DNA of 64,000 nt. It comes from Notospermus geniculatus (Eukaryota; Nemertea; Pilidiophora; Heteronemertea; Lineidae). The stretch covers positions 466,476 to 530,475 of the forward strand of contig NMRB01000071.1 in assembly GCA_002633025.1 (NCBI GenBank), read 5' to 3'. A program made the translations under genes and the position numbers. Under the pieces are notes generated by a model that was not told where the DNA came from, did no database searches, and was given only the letters and a program-made list of their open reading frames with translations. Below, piece by piece: positions 41,401 to 54,492 of the stretch (its first letter is position 1; each line of letters opens with the position of its first letter).

Positions 41401-44400
41401 ACAAAACTAAGTGGCAAGAACCGTACTCTTTTGAATGGAAAACTTGTACACTTGTTCTTGTAAAACTTGGGCATAACTTGATAAAGTTTATAAAAGGTGT
41501 CCAAGGGACACAACTCTGTTAATGGCAAACCAAGGAGCGGCCAGTGATAACCATGAGAAAGACTGCCCTGGCCCTCAATCGGTTAATGTAGAACACTAGC
41601 TCTATGTATGAATACAGCAGATGTCCGCTGAAACATTTTTTAGGCATGGGGATGTTGGGGAGTTCATATCAAACGAAAATATAAGCTTACCTGCTGTAAG
41701 AATTATCTCGGCCACCACCTGGAATGAAATGAACAGCACATTTAAGTAATCAGTCAGACAAATGAACACACCCTTCTGAAGTGAAAGTATACCTCCAGAT
41801 AATTCACTATGGAAGATAACTGACCCATTAGACACCGATCATTTGGCAATCAAAACCTGCCAAAAATAATGTTTGTCTCAGTTCTCAAAATATACAATGA
41901 AAATACTTCAAAGTAACTGGATTTAAGCAACATTTTGTAACTTGATTTCATACTCTTCAAAACTTTCAACCCTTGGTTTTAAAATAAAAGACCACCTTGA
42001 TGATGTATTCTATTATGCCATGTTGATTTCTTTGCTTCACCACGAAAATTATGTCTTCTAACAAGACGGCAAATTAAGGTAAAACCATAACCATGTGAAA
42101 ATGACAGCCACTCTTCATGAATTACCTTGCAAAACTTTGGACACAATACATGATATACATGTACTCTTAATGCAAATAGTTCTTACTTATGTTTTGTTGA
42201 CTTTACAAAGCAAGAAAAGGATTCCTAAAATACTGCAGTGTGGAACATGACCTATTCATTATCATTTGCTTTCTTTCAAGTAGCATTTGCAACTTGCAGA
42301 CTGTACACGAAATCATGCAGTTATGCTTCTCAACACCACTAATTACTAATAGGAACCTTTTCTGCATATGATTTTATTCAAAATTTCACATCTTATGACA
42401 TAGACAGTGCTCACAAAATAAACTCAAATACCTTTTTTTCATTGATTTCATGAGATTTCACTGCTGATTCAACTCATAAAGTACTGGATATACTAGTTTG
42501 GAAAAGACAGGTTTCCACGAACATTGTTTTTGAGATTTTCTTCAGTAAGTTTGATACAACAATTACAATACATTGTACATTTCAAAGTTAATGAGCAGAT
42601 AAATAACTGAAGAGAGTACATCATGAGTTGAATCATCTACCTCTGACTGATAACAATTAACACAAGTTTTATAAATCTACAACATAGACAAAGTGCTTTA
42701 CCCAATTTAAAAGATAAAACATGACCGAGTTTACCTTGGAAGGGTGGTCCAGAATGATGCTGAGGTGGCGGGCCAGATGGCACTCCTGGTGGTGGGCCTG
42801 ATGGTGGCATCCCTGTTGGCATTGGCGGACCACCAGCTCCGCTTAGAGGCGGACCACTAGATGAAGGAGGTGGTCCACTTGGAGGCTGATAACCCCTCTG
42901 GGGCTGAAATCCACTGTATGTCTGTGGGGAAGGCTGTTGAACTGGAGGTTGCTGGGATGGAGGCAGTTGTGGTGGCGGTTGCTGTATTGGTGGCGGCTGT
43001 TGGGGTGGTGGCTGCTGCAGCTGTGGTGGTGGTGGCTGCGGTGCAGCCGGAGCAGGTTGCGCCTGAGGCTGTGGAGGCGGTGGTTGACTGTAGCTGGGCT
43101 GCGGCGCTGGGGTTTGACTATATGCCGCCCCATATTGAGACTGGTCATACACAGACGAAGCGTAACTCGTCTGTGGCTGGTAACTTGGAGCTTGTGTGCT
43201 CTGTCCGTAGCCAGGTTGACTGCTCACTGAAGGTGGCTGGCTATATGCTGGGGGTGGCTGACTGTAACCTGCGCAATTGGGACAACAGGAGAAATGTGAT
43301 ACAATAGGCAATTTCACGGCTGTCCTCGTATGTGCCACATACACCACCACAGCTGAAGATTGGAAGTATGACTACTCACTTAGACACTGCCGCCTTGCTG
43401 AATGGACATTTAAGCCACCCTGTCTTAGTGTGAACGATAGCTCAGGATATTGTTAACCCATTATGACCTGATACTTACCATTTGAAAACAGGACCACTTT
43501 TTACCCTCCCTACAAATTCAGCACAATAATACCTACCATGAAATACACACACATAGAATCGTCAGCCAAATTTGAGCAGAGCGGATTAAAGTGACCGACA
43601 CCTGCAAAAATTTGGCTTCGGTGATAGCATTCTACCATGACAATCACTGATGAATAACTTTCAGAAATTTTACAGAAAAAGACTTCGGATAACCACCTTT
43701 TTAAAACCATGCAAAATGTACTAGATGACCTATCTTTGAAATGAATAACCTACCAGACATGGTCACTTTCTAGTATCACCTTCAAATCTTGAATACACCT
43801 CTTTATACATGTCCTACATTTTACATGTTGTACATGTATACAAAGGCAACACAAGTATTGCGAGTTTCACAATTCCTTTGGTTGAGATAAACTTCGCAGT
43901 TCTAATGTATGAAACCGCCGCATTCATTTTCTTAATGGTTCAGCTTGGTGGATGCACAACCCCACGGCCAATTTGGAGCACCAACATGGAAACAAAACCT
44001 TCATTCCATCAAATGAAATGTCCTTGTGACCAATGGCCCACCAGTTGTCAGGAGAAACTTCAAAATAGTAATCTGTAGTACTCTGATGTCTCGTAATCTA
44101 ATAACATAAGGCGTCTTAGTGCTATCATTGGCACTATCCTACAAAACCCAGAAGAATGAGAACTGAAAACACATCGACTTATCAACACTTCCTGCAAGAA
44201 AATGAAATTTTGCAAACCAAAGCCGCACATTTCATTCTTGCAATGGGGTGCAGATTATCATAAATGCTGAAGTGGAAAATAATCACCAGAAGAGTTTGGG
44301 GTTTAAAACCTATACTTGTTGGCCAATGCAACAACTACAAGCCAATAATGGAATAGGTATGTAAGCAAAACAACAGACAGCACCAAGTCATGCCATATTT

Positions 44401-47400
44401 CAGTTCCCATCACGAATTTTGCGTCATCATGAACCATTCATTTTTCAAACAATACACCTCACGTTGAAGAAGAATACTAGTATTCAACATGGTATAAAAT
44501 GAAACCTCTTTACTTGAAAAAACAAACTATCATGCATGGCTGTGAAATTCTCTGAAGCCATTTGAGTACATGCATGTTAGCTGTTGGACTTTATTATGAT
44601 CAAAGTTCCTACGCGTTCATCAGCAGCAAATGGTACTGTCTAGTATCAGTTCTGGTAGTGAATATTAGCCCTGAACAAACGAAGTTAAAATTGCACTTGA
44701 ACATCACCACCTTTCATTTGGTAGTTTACACACCATTACTCTTTCAGACTGATCACGTCTGTTTTTCAATTGGTTCTCAAAAAGTGCCATCTGTCACGAC
44801 CCTTGAAATCATCATACTGGGGTTAACAAATTTCCACGAATCGTTCAACTAGACAAGGCTTCAACAGCAAAGAGTAGGTCCAGGTTGAGTCACCTTCCAA
44901 ACTTCTACTTCGAAAACTTCAGCACTCAATAAAAGTTTACATGATGTATCTTTCTCATGAAAAATGAACGAGAACATCCTGTCTGAAACACACTAAGGGA
45001 TCTCAGTCACAAGTGTTATGCTGGATGCCCTTTGGTTTAAAAAGTAAGATGTCCACACACTTGGCAAATAGTACAAATTATATCCCTTTCAGGACATGTC
45101 TTGTTGCCATAGCTTCTCACACTTTAAGTTCAAAAGGTGAATTTCAGTTATCTTTCATCTATAAACTCTGAACGGTCTCAAAAAATATAAGACCGTTTGC
45201 TTATAAGGTCAAAATTATGGACATCAACAACACAACTCTTCGAATTGAAAAGGTGACACCTGCAATAACAACCCAAAGTAAGTTAGACACAGATTATAGA
45301 CCAATGATTGTAAGAAAATTTTTTTACTTCAAAGTCCGAACTAAGTTAATGTCAAGCTCAACTGCAACACACGTCTTTCTAAAAGAAATTCAATGAAGTC
45401 TAAAAAACTGACAGTTGGCAAAATGTTCTATATTTTAAGAACGAATGGGTCACTGATGTAAACCTTGTTCCCAACAAGGGTTAACAAATGCTTTTGAACA
45501 AGTGTCACAAGTACTTCATACAATGCATCTAGAACACTGTTCGTTGATCAAAATTCATGGAAGATTAGACACATAATTTGACTTGAACTTGTGGATCACA
45601 AGAGTGGTAAAAGGTTTGCAGAAACTGACAATAATTTAATAGTGACAAGGGCTCAATGCCAACTCCAGCTCATTACTTATGAACAATATTTGTGACACTT
45701 ATTTACTCATTCTTTCATTACACTATTTTCAGTGTTAAGACCATTCAATGAAAATGTTCTATTCTGAGAAGAATCATACACACAAAATATCCCGCTAAAA
45801 CCTTATTGGAATATTCAACACCTTTGTCAAATGAAAGTATTCCAGCACTCCAAAGCTCTGTTTTTATTGCAAAATTTAATTGCTTTCAGAAGAAAAACAA
45901 CATTCCTAACAAAAGAATACCTCATGTTTGAATTAACTGAGTTCATGTTAGACAATAGGGGCCATATTCATAAAGGGTGTTTAAGACTTAGACGTGTGTA
46001 ACTTCGAAGTGTGTGCATTCAGTGAAGTTACACGCGTGTAAGTCTTAAACACCCTTTATGAATACGGCCCTAGTTCTTTTTGTTGAATGCACAACAAACA
46101 ACTGATTTGTAAATTGTAAATGTTCGGTAGCAGTAGCTGAAGTGTTGGAACACTTTTTGAATTGCTGGCAACCTGAGTTGATACATACCACCAGAACTAT
46201 AACTTGAATATGACGATGTATCTTGTGACTGCTGTTGGGGCTGTGAATATGAATTCTGTGAGTAAGAGGCAGTCTGACCATAGGATGTCGGTGCAGGCGG
46301 CTGTTGGCTATACTGACTTGTTGCTGAAAACAAAACCAGCAGTTTAGGACTACTTCCTGAAGAAACATGAACTCACCATGCATAACGACACAAGTGACAT
46401 TGCAATTGACATTTTCAATCTTAACCCTTAGCACACTGCTGGCGAGTACCCCTCGCCCAGTAATCATCCTAATTACCCACTGCTGGCGAGTTGTTCTCGC
46501 CCCGCAATTAGCGAAATCAGCTACTGGAGGCGAGCTGAACTCGCCTTGGTGCCTGCACACTCTGTACACTGAAGGCGAGTACTGATCGACCAGGAAAACA
46601 GCATGGAATTTCTGTGTAGAAATCTACCCGAAACTCTCTGACGTCATCATATTTTGTGCTCAAGTCTTCTTGTTTACTATGAAGTTGCCATTTGCAATCA
46701 AAATGTGCTTGGTTGAGGAAATTTTTGAGGATAAAAGTGGACTTATTTCGTCAAAAAGTTCGGCGAGTGGACTCAAGTTTGTTTTGGTAGTTGGTTGATG
46801 ATTTGGACAGCAAATTCAGCTGGAATGGATTGGATATTTCCGAAGATGAAACTGACTTTCTCAGGTTTCAACTCTTGACTCAGATTTGGTTTGGAATGGG
46901 ATGGGATCTTCAATGACACAGTGGGGATGCTGAAGGGAGTGACGAAGATGGATCTCAGCTGGAAATCTGACAGTATCTGATACTTTTACTCATAAAATTC
47001 TTATTTCTGGAGATATTTTAACAATAAAGGTATCATTGTGTAAAGGTGAAATCCAGCTTGTTTTCTTCTGAACATTGTCTTCCAAAATAACAACACCTTC
47101 ATGGTGCAATTAGCCCATGAAGTTTGGCTGATGAATTGTGCTCAGAAAACTGTGATTACCCTCAGTGGCAGGCGTGATTAGCCCCTGCTGGCCAAGCAGT
47201 GGGAGTTGAATAGGGGCTTAATTGCATTGTAGTGTCAGAGTGGTGGATTGTTTGGAGTTGTGCAGTGTGCTAAGGGTTAACATCCAAAACACCATGTATA
47301 CACACTATCAAACTGATGCTTTATCACTTCGACCTTTACCTTCGGATCCTCCATATGCACTGGGTTGGGTACCATATGTGCTGGGAGTTGAACCGTAGCT

Positions 47401-50400
47401 TTGTGCTGTGGAAGTTGCAGACGTCGCATAACTCTGATCATATCCACCATAGGCACTTGACCCATAGCTCTGGAGTGGAAGTATAGGAGAAATTTGAGAA
47501 CATCAACATGAACCCCAAGCCATATTATTTATAATATTTCTTGACTGTTCAGTATAATGAAACTGATCAACACATCCTATAATCAACATACATTTCTGTT
47601 GGCCAGCTTTGATCACAACTCTGAAGAACCCCTAACAGATCATTGATAAGTGACAAGGGACTCTGCTGGTAACTGATCTCGGTATAAGGCATGTACAAGA
47701 GATGAAGAGAACAATGATTCAGCCAGATAAAGAAGTTCAAGGGCTCACCGTTGGAGTCTGTTGGGGTGCCTGTTGCTGTGGCGCCCCATAGCCGGCAGCA
47801 GAATAGGTTGCATCTGTTCCAGTTGCCCCATAGGCACCATAGGTGTAGCTAATAAAGAGAACCATCAACATTATTATTATTATCAAAATCAGCTTCAAAA
47901 TGTACAATTTTATTTTAAAACAAAAAGCAGGAAAATAATACATAACACTGGAATGCAAGAAGGCCAAGATTCAAACCCAAGTGATGATGAATGTTTCAAT
48001 TGACATTTTATTTCTTCTCTCTACCTCAACATTTTCTGCCCAACATATATTGGCTTCATAACACTGCACTTGCAGAATGTGAAGAGAGAAGATTGATATT
48101 GAATGATGTAGGCTGCATACTATCTACCATAACCAATTTCAACCTACCTCTGTGCTGTTGGGGCAACAGCTGCCCCACCGTAACTGTAATCTGAAAGAAA
48201 CATGAACATACATACAAATGCGTACGCACAAAATAAATGGAGTCCGCCTTTGCATTTCATTTATTATGAGGTTGACGTTGCTTTCCATAAAATTCAGGAG
48301 CCAAGAGTTTAAGTGGACACTTTCGAATCCGATGACATGTAAGAGGAGTATGGCAGCATTTAGACCGAAATGTACAATAGGCTAGGCCTACCCGGTGTGA
48401 TAGGGGTCATAGGCTTACCAGTTGAAACGTCCCTGAGTCAAAACGTCCCCGGGTCAAAAAAGCCCCCAAGCTACTTTAAATGTGTTTATAATCATAATAT
48501 TGTATTTTCTTCAGCATAGGATTTATATCTTGGTCTGAAAACCCATTTTATTCTGTTAGAGTTAGAGTAGGCCTAGATCGATTGGCCACACCACCAGCAG
48601 ACAGACATGAAACACAATCGCCAATCGGCAAAATCTAGGTCAAATTATCGAAAAGCTATCTCACAAACAAGTCGCCCATGGGCGATGCGCTCAGCTGACA
48701 TGTGAATTTGCTTGATGAAGCAGTTCTCAAGTTATGGAACAGAATGCCCCATCCATGATCGCCACCTGTCATTTATTAGGGCCTATAGCCTATACGGTAG
48801 GCCTACTGGAAGTTGGAGCACAACCAAAAATCGATAGGCCCTACCCTAGGCATGCTAGGCCTAGGCCTAGGATGCATGATCTGACACACTCGGCTACACA
48901 TGGCAATATGAAGCTAATGACCAAGCCGTTCTCAAGTATGGAGCAGAGCACAAAGTCCAAGATGGTCACCAGTTGGCCATATATTGCCATTTGAAGTTGG
49001 AGCTGATGATGATGAGATCACATAAAGCATGGTGAGCTGTGCAGAAAGGCTGTTCTTGCTTTTACTTTAGTCAGCACAAGCCCACAGGAAGTTTGACATC
49101 ATCCACAGACAGCATACAATGGTGACATCATCAGCAGTGCAAAAAGGCTATTCTTGCTTTCCTGTCAGCACACTTTGGCTTGGGTATGAGACTCCAGTTG
49201 CATATTACCAGTGGCAGGCAGTGCAGTTGCACCTACCTTTGTATTCTAATATACCACACTTGGTTAATTAGCAACTGTACAAAGCATGAAAGTGAACATT
49301 TCACTGCGTAAAGATGAGCAGTGTTGTCTCTGCACAAAACCTGAAAACCATGTGATCCACTGTGCAAGAAGGCTGTTCTTTCAATTCCCTGCAAGCAGAA
49401 ATCTACACGAAGTACTGTGATGTCATCAAATCCACAACATAAAATGGTGACATCATCAAGGACATTCACTGAGCATGTTCAAGTGCTGGGGGGAAATTCA
49501 AAAACCCATGTTTTTGATTCATGCAGATTACACCCCCTGGTGGAAAAATTTTGAACAATTTGCCGCTACTGGAGGTGAGGAAAATATTAAGCAACACAAT
49601 ATATCAGTTACAGTTTGATTTGTTTTCTCGGGACTGAGTAATGAGGATTTTTCATTTTATGGAATACGCCCCCTGGAGAGCAGAATGTAGGTCAAATCGC
49701 GGAAATTTTTGGTTCTGTTTCGAGCCCTTCCTTGGGCCTAACACTCCACCAAATTTCAGGGCCCTGGGCCTTGCGGTTGCAAAACGTGCCAGTTTACAGA
49801 CTACAGACACACACACACACAGACGGACGCCACTCAGTATACATATGAATAGCTCCGCTGACCTTTGGTCAGCTGAGCTAAAAATNGCTGACCCGGGAAC
49901 ATTGATTCCGAATTTATTTGCGCACATTCTGAACCAATCAGAGCTTGAGATGATTCATTATGATCAGATCTAGCGGGTTACACTCAGCATTTTTCGTGAA
50001 CGGCGGCGGTTTTAACGCCGATGGGCCTGAAAGTGAGGGTGTTATTTTCCCGCCAAAAATACTGCGCCGTGGCGACCAACGTGACCAAAACACTCAGTTT
50101 TATCCATAGCATGCGAGTTTGATCAACAAAATCGAGTGTAAGTATGTAGAGCAAAGCAAATAATCGATCACCGTTACACATATACTTTGAAAAAAGGTCG
50201 ATAAGACATCGAAATCTTTGTTCCAGAGTCCCAAATTGCACTGTTTGCATAAATTAGCACAATCCAAGATGGCGGCACATGAAACGTGGAACGGCTCGAA
50301 CGGCCAGATCGATGATTCAATCGTGTCTAACTCACCTTGTATGTTGCCGTGGACGATGATAATGATTAAAATGTTGTGTGAAATCATATAAATGATACCA

Positions 50401-51404
50401 GAATGTGTGAGTGCGTCTTACAGCTAATATTGGCCAGTTTTGTGCCCGGGTCCGACTTCAAAAAATGCGATCTGTGTTTTCTCACAGCTGCGACGCCGTG
50501 ACCTACATCCACGCAGATATGCAGATGAGTTAAATTGATACATTTTGATACATTCGTAAGAATGCGTGGCCGTAACAGTCGTGGTTAATGGAAAAAAACA
50601 CTTCCCGATTTTTGATACTCATATCCCGATTAGGCCTAACATGCAAATAGGCCTACACCGATTCCGATATCAGAATCGAAAACCGCTTCCGAAAAAAGAA
50701 ACATTGCCAATATTGGAATCGCTGGGCTTCCAAAATCAGAAACGTTTCCAAATTCGGAACTTTCCCGAACTGAGGTAGCCGCTTAAAACGTCCAAAGAAT
50801 AGGCTTATTTGATTCGGAGGTAGGCCTACCATGTTTCTATCTACTGGTAATACATTTATGGGGTGTAAATCCAACCGTTACAAAGTTAGCTGTACATCGG
50901 GTCCCACTATCCTGTACAAAGCGCAGCTGTTGCGTCCATCATGTCCATCGGCTTCCAACGTTGAAGTCAGTTAACAAAATTGAATATGCAAATTAAGTTG
51001 GTTCCCGCCGTCCGATTTTGGCGGATTTTGGATATGATGTCCAAGGTGACCTAATAAAACATTTAAAGCAAAAAAACCTTCTGTTGCAATTTGTTCCCGG
51101 TTCGCCCAACGATGCGACGCCGGTCATGCATGCCAATCACGCAGCGCCACCACTGCACTGCAGACACTGAGACAGGCACACACGGCACCACCGCACCGAA
51201 ACACAATGCGCGACGAACAAAGCACCATAAGTTTGCAACATCACTACACAAATTTCAAAACATCAAATACGATAATATGGATATCAGTTTGTGCTATACT
51301 TCACAAAGAAAGTTTTGAAAGCGTTAGATACTGCAAAACGGATGGAATAAGGTCAGAAATACGAGAAATAATGGAGCAAATTTCTACTAACGTGCATCAG
51401 CCAT
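35469..51404 (-). CDS. FET-family RNA-binding protein (FUS/EWSR1/TAF15/cabeza homologue)
   Basis: Fifteen exons encode 621 residues. Exon 1 gives only 13 coding bases (MADA). Exons 48190-48148, 47848-47749, 47469-47340 and 46323-46189 encode a Tyr/Ser/Gly/Gln-rich prion-like region. Exon 43268-42735 adds about 178 Pro/Gln-rich residues. Exons 37405-37257, 37131-37005 and 36783-36673 form an RRM with TIYVSNL (RNP2), the FET-type KKTG loop and SAIIGYED (RNP1). RGG stretches flank a RanBP2-type zinc finger split over 36539-36446 and 36142-36042 (CPKC, ten residues, CNRC). A 76-residue RGG exon (35864-35636) and a last exon ending QDRRPRPY then stop. That ending is a PY-NLS read by transportin in FUS/EWSR1/TAF15. 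The protein is nuclear and acts in transcription and splicing. Confidence 0.95.
39622..39666. mobile_element. Half of a GGGGCCATATGCATAAA hairpin, broken at N
   Basis: CAGGGGCCATATGCATAAAA matches the ends of the hairpins at 251, 45957 and 54493. The expected opposite arm is missing after the N at 39659, suggesting a collapsed or misassembled palindrome. Confidence 0.5.
45957..46073. mobile_element. Hairpin MITE with GGGGCCATATTCATAAA ends
   Basis: Left TAGGGGCCATATTCATAAAG and right CTTTATGAATACGGCCCTA pair, and the arms continue through GTGTTTAAGACTTA / TAAGTCTTAAACAC. TA borders each end. It is in a FET intron. Confidence 0.8.
46425..47276. mobile_element. Non-autonomous piggyBac-type element, 852 bp
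   Basis: Ends CCCTTAGCACACTGC and GCAGTGTGCTAAGGG are exact inverse copies bordered by TTAA at 46421-46424 and 47277-47280. TTAA duplication and CCC-starting ends are hallmarks of piggyBac. The interior is rich in CTGGCGAG / CTCGCC words and has only short frames. It is in a FET intron. Confidence 0.8.
49655..49890 (+). repeat. Dispersed-repeat fragment with (CA)n
   Basis: A stretch with ACCAAATTTCAGGGCCCTGG, then an (AC)n run and GACGGACGCC, ends near an N at 49886. A loosely similar layout (accaagtttgaggg..., then (AACA)n) occurs at about 11640-11745. Both look like 3' parts of interspersed repeats; the family is not identified. Confidence 0.35.
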
Positions 51405-51574
51405 GATGATTATAATGAGGAGAAACCAATCCCAGAATGCACCAAGTATTAAATTGGGTGTTACTCCGCGAAGCAAATAAGGCTACCCCAATTAAAATTC
51501 TGTTTAGCGGGCGAAACCTTAGAAAATCAATTAAGAGCATGCACTTCAGGTGATGCACAGGCAAATTAAGATAG

Positions 51575-51800
51575 GCCTAAAGGCAAAACTAGAAAAGGCC
51601 ATCAAGAAAAGGCAAAAAGAAACAGAGGCAAAATAGGAAAAGGCGATATCGAAAAAGGCAAATAGGGACAAAGTAAATGAGATATAACGCGAAGAGAAGG
51701 CGAAATGAGAGAAGGTGAATCGGGAAAAGGCAAAATGCTGATGAATATTCTTTTTGAAGGCGAAATGGGAAAAGGCAAAATAATAAGGCGAAATGGGCAT
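51575..51800. repeat. Degenerate tandem repeat, GGCAAAATRGGAAAA type
   Basis: About 225 bases of purine-rich units such as AAAAGGCAAAATAGG and AAGGCGAAATGGG with variable spacing. The minus-strand open frames here are by-products of this composition. Confidence 0.65.
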
Positions 51801-52032
51801 GAACCGATATAACACCGGCGTGAATGGTGAAGTAAGCGGGAAAGTAATTGCAGCGCCACCAATCGAAGCAACAAAAATTCCGCGGAATACTAAGTAGGCC
51901 TATGTATGCGCATCCTGAGAATCTCAGGTCATTTACGGTCGTACCCTCCCTCAATGAACCAAGCGCGAGTTGGGGACCCTGGGTGCGAGGATGGATGTAT
52001 GCGATGACGATGCCGTTGGTGTCGACATACTA

Positions 52033-52180
52033 GGGAGGTTTCGAAATCAAATGATAAACGTAAACGTTAACGACAACGTTATTTTTGCACCGAAAATGCA
52101 ATATAAAATCTGGTTGATGTGTAGTACGAAAAATAACGTTGTCGTAAAGTTTTGTTTATCGTTTGATTTCGAAACCTCCC
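52033..52180. mobile_element. TA-flanked hairpin MITE, 148 bp
   Basis: Left GGGAGGTTTCGAAATCAAAT and right GTTTGATTTCGAAACCTCCC pair. Inner arms AACGACAACGTTATTTTT / AAAAATAACGTTGTCGT continue the stem. TA borders both ends (52031-52032, 52181-52182), as for Tc1/mariner-type insertions. Confidence 0.85.
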
Positions 52181-52830
52181 TATTAGGCCCCTAGTGCCGA
52201 CAGTACTTTCGAAACCGAATTACTCCTATCATCATTTCACATTTGGCGCAGGGAACTATGTTTTGATGGGGAACGCTGAACTCAGGCCAATACGATTTAG
52301 GTCATGAGGTAGACAGTACGAAGTGCGTCAAATTGGGATGCCGAAGACAATTTTGTGACTGACCTGACCGGTCATCAGAGAAACTGTCAAAGGCCTGTAG
52401 TCTGTCTGGACGACCACAACAAACCCGGAAGTAAATATTAATTTTGCATGGTTTGTCATGCATGTCATGTTTGTCATCATCTGATCATGGTCATCATGGT
52501 CATGTTTGTCTCAGACATATCAGACAAACTGCATTTGTTCTTGTGAATTAGGTAAAATTTGAATCAGACAAACCAACTACAGATTTGATTAAAATCATTA
52601 GAGACGAGCTTGACGCGAGACAAAAGTCAAATCTCACCAGATCAGAAATCACCAGATCACACCACACACATGATATGATAGTGATACAACTTTTTAGCAG
52701 AGCAGCCAGCCACACTTCGGACACTACCACTGACACTGTACCTGTGTCTGTTGGGTATGTAGGTAGTGTAGGCCCCTATAGATAGTAGTGTGTAGCCTAC
52801 ATACCATGCATACCCAACAGACAGTGGGTC

Positions 52831-52945
52831 AAGTATGGTATAGCGGGCCAAGCCATGGGAAGTGACACATCTCCATACATTGCCGCTTATTCCGTGTACA
52901 CACTCAGTGCACTTCCCATGGCTTGGCCCGCTATACCATACTTGN
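52831..52945. repeat. Perfect inverted repeat next to an N
   Basis: CAAGTATGGTATAGCGGGCC and AAGCCATGGGAAGTG are repeated as an exact inverse ending at 52944, where an N follows. Stem of 35 bases, spacer about 45. Confidence 0.7.
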
Positions 52946-53286
52946 CGACATAATATATATTGTATGCTCAGTATAGGCAGGCTATTTTTAGGCCTAATCT
53001 CCATCTGCTAATCAGGTGTTAGTCACGGACTGGCAGCAGTTCGTTAGGCCTAAAACGACTTGTGAATAAGGTCCCAGGTCCTGGACCGATAACTCTGGTC
53101 TCCGAACATAACATCATGCTAATAGGCCTATGGCCAAATATTCAAAGTCGTGAATATTGTGACTATCCCAGGTCCCTACTCATCATCATCATGCTCATCC
53201 AATTTACTTTCTCTCTATAGGCCAACTCGGACAACAAGACCACTGTACTGTACCGGTACTACTATACCATACCGGGCTTACACAAG

Positions 53287-54301
53287 ATGGATGACACTCC
53301 AAGCGGCCACGATGATGTACCTGAACCAAGAGAACTTAAGTCGTCTGAAGTTTTCATCAAGACACTGGCTGATTTTGTTGATAAAAATGATGTACGGACA
53401 ATGGTTGAGGATCAGAGACACATGTAAGGATTCTGTGATATCTGATGGCTGATATGAGGCTATGAGTATGAAAAGCAATACTAAGTAATGTGTGGCCTTG
53501 TGAGTTGTTATGCTGCAACTGTGTCTAGCAAAGATAGCTATATGCCCTACAAATCAACAGTACATTTGCTTTACTGATGATTATTTTTGTTTTTTTGCAG
53601 GTTGAGCCGATTTGAAAAAACCAATGAAATGCTGCTTAACTTCAATGTATTGTCTGCAAGCCGTTATGGAGCCTCAGTCCAGGAATTCAAGAAGCACACC
53701 CAGTTACTTGTTGACATGAAGAAGGACCTTGATTCCATATTCAGGCGTATCAGGTTAGAACATTCAGAATATCTCTTATGATCTTTTTCATTATAAACAA
53801 AGGTTATCTTTCATTGAGAAACATTGAGAGGTGATGTTTTCTATTATGCATGTATTGAGTGGTTGTTTTTCACCCCAGTTTTTTTCCACCTCACCACAGG
53901 TGAATACTTCAAAAGACATGTGATTTGTCCTTCTAAAAAAACCTTGGTTTAGCTAATCTGTCAGAGTAAAAATCAGAATGTGGTCCTTTTAGGTGCAAAT
54001 AATGTAAATAAAATTCCTCATAACAAGTTATTCCCTTTCTAGGAATCTTAAACAAACATTGAGTAAGCAGTACCCAAAGGCCTTTAATAAATGTGGTGAA
54101 GTCTACGATGTCATGGAAGCAGAAGAAGATGAAATTTGTATTCCTGTTCCAAGGAGTCCAAATGTGAGTATTCCCAGGACTCAATCAAAGGATGGCGACA
54201 CTAGTGTTGGAGTCGAGTCTGGACTTGCAGAAATAAAAATTACAGGTGAACCTGAGAACGTGTCCTCTGTGAGGCTGTCTGCAGATAAGCCAAAGTCTTG
54301 A
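53287..54301 (+). CDS. KXD1: KxDL motif-containing protein 1
   Basis: Three exons (53287-53423, 53601-53753, 54043-54301) encode 182 residues, close to the 176 of human KXD1. The core [15 protein letters not shown] is nearly identical to the vertebrate protein, and the KxDL motif is present in [13 protein letters not shown]. An acidic EAEEDE stretch and a Ser/Thr-rich tail follow, as in the family. KXD1 is a small helical subunit of BORC (and linked to BLOC-1), which positions lysosomes through Arl8 and kinesin. The gene is divergent from the FET gene, 1.9 kb apart, and convergent with the proton channel gene. Confidence 0.93.
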
Positions 54302-54492
54302 CAACCTGTGAGCAATTAATTGATGAACCTGTATTCTCTGTGATGGTGATATTGTTTTTTAGAGGATGTGTACTTCTCCCTCTCGTGTTCCTGACATTTG
54401 GAGAGCAGAAAATGATCAACTTCTGTAAGGAAAAGGCGGAATGAATTCATCATTATGGTGTTGTGCCTTATCAGAAAGTTGTAGAGTTCTGG

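Larger units (their letters stand above)
51405..53286. promoter_or_regulatory. Divergent promoter region between FET gene and KXD1
   Basis: Start codons at 51404 (minus) and 53287 (plus) are 1.9 kb apart. The region holds a degenerate purine-rich repeat (about 51575-51800), a TA-flanked hairpin element (52033-52180), a perfect inverted repeat next to an N (about 52831-52945) and several AGGCCTA octamers (about 51572, 51898, 52991, 53045, 53125). No core promoter motif is certain. Confidence 0.45.

Noticed and set aside
42861-43307. Plus-strand open frames over the Pro/Gln exon
   Set aside because: Val/Ala- or Trp-rich shadows of the FET exon read on the other strand; the minus-strand frame has splice sites and phase.
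51546-51954. Phe/Ser/Pro-rich minus frames in the FET/KXD1 spacer
   Set aside because: By-product of the purine-rich repeat on the plus strand.
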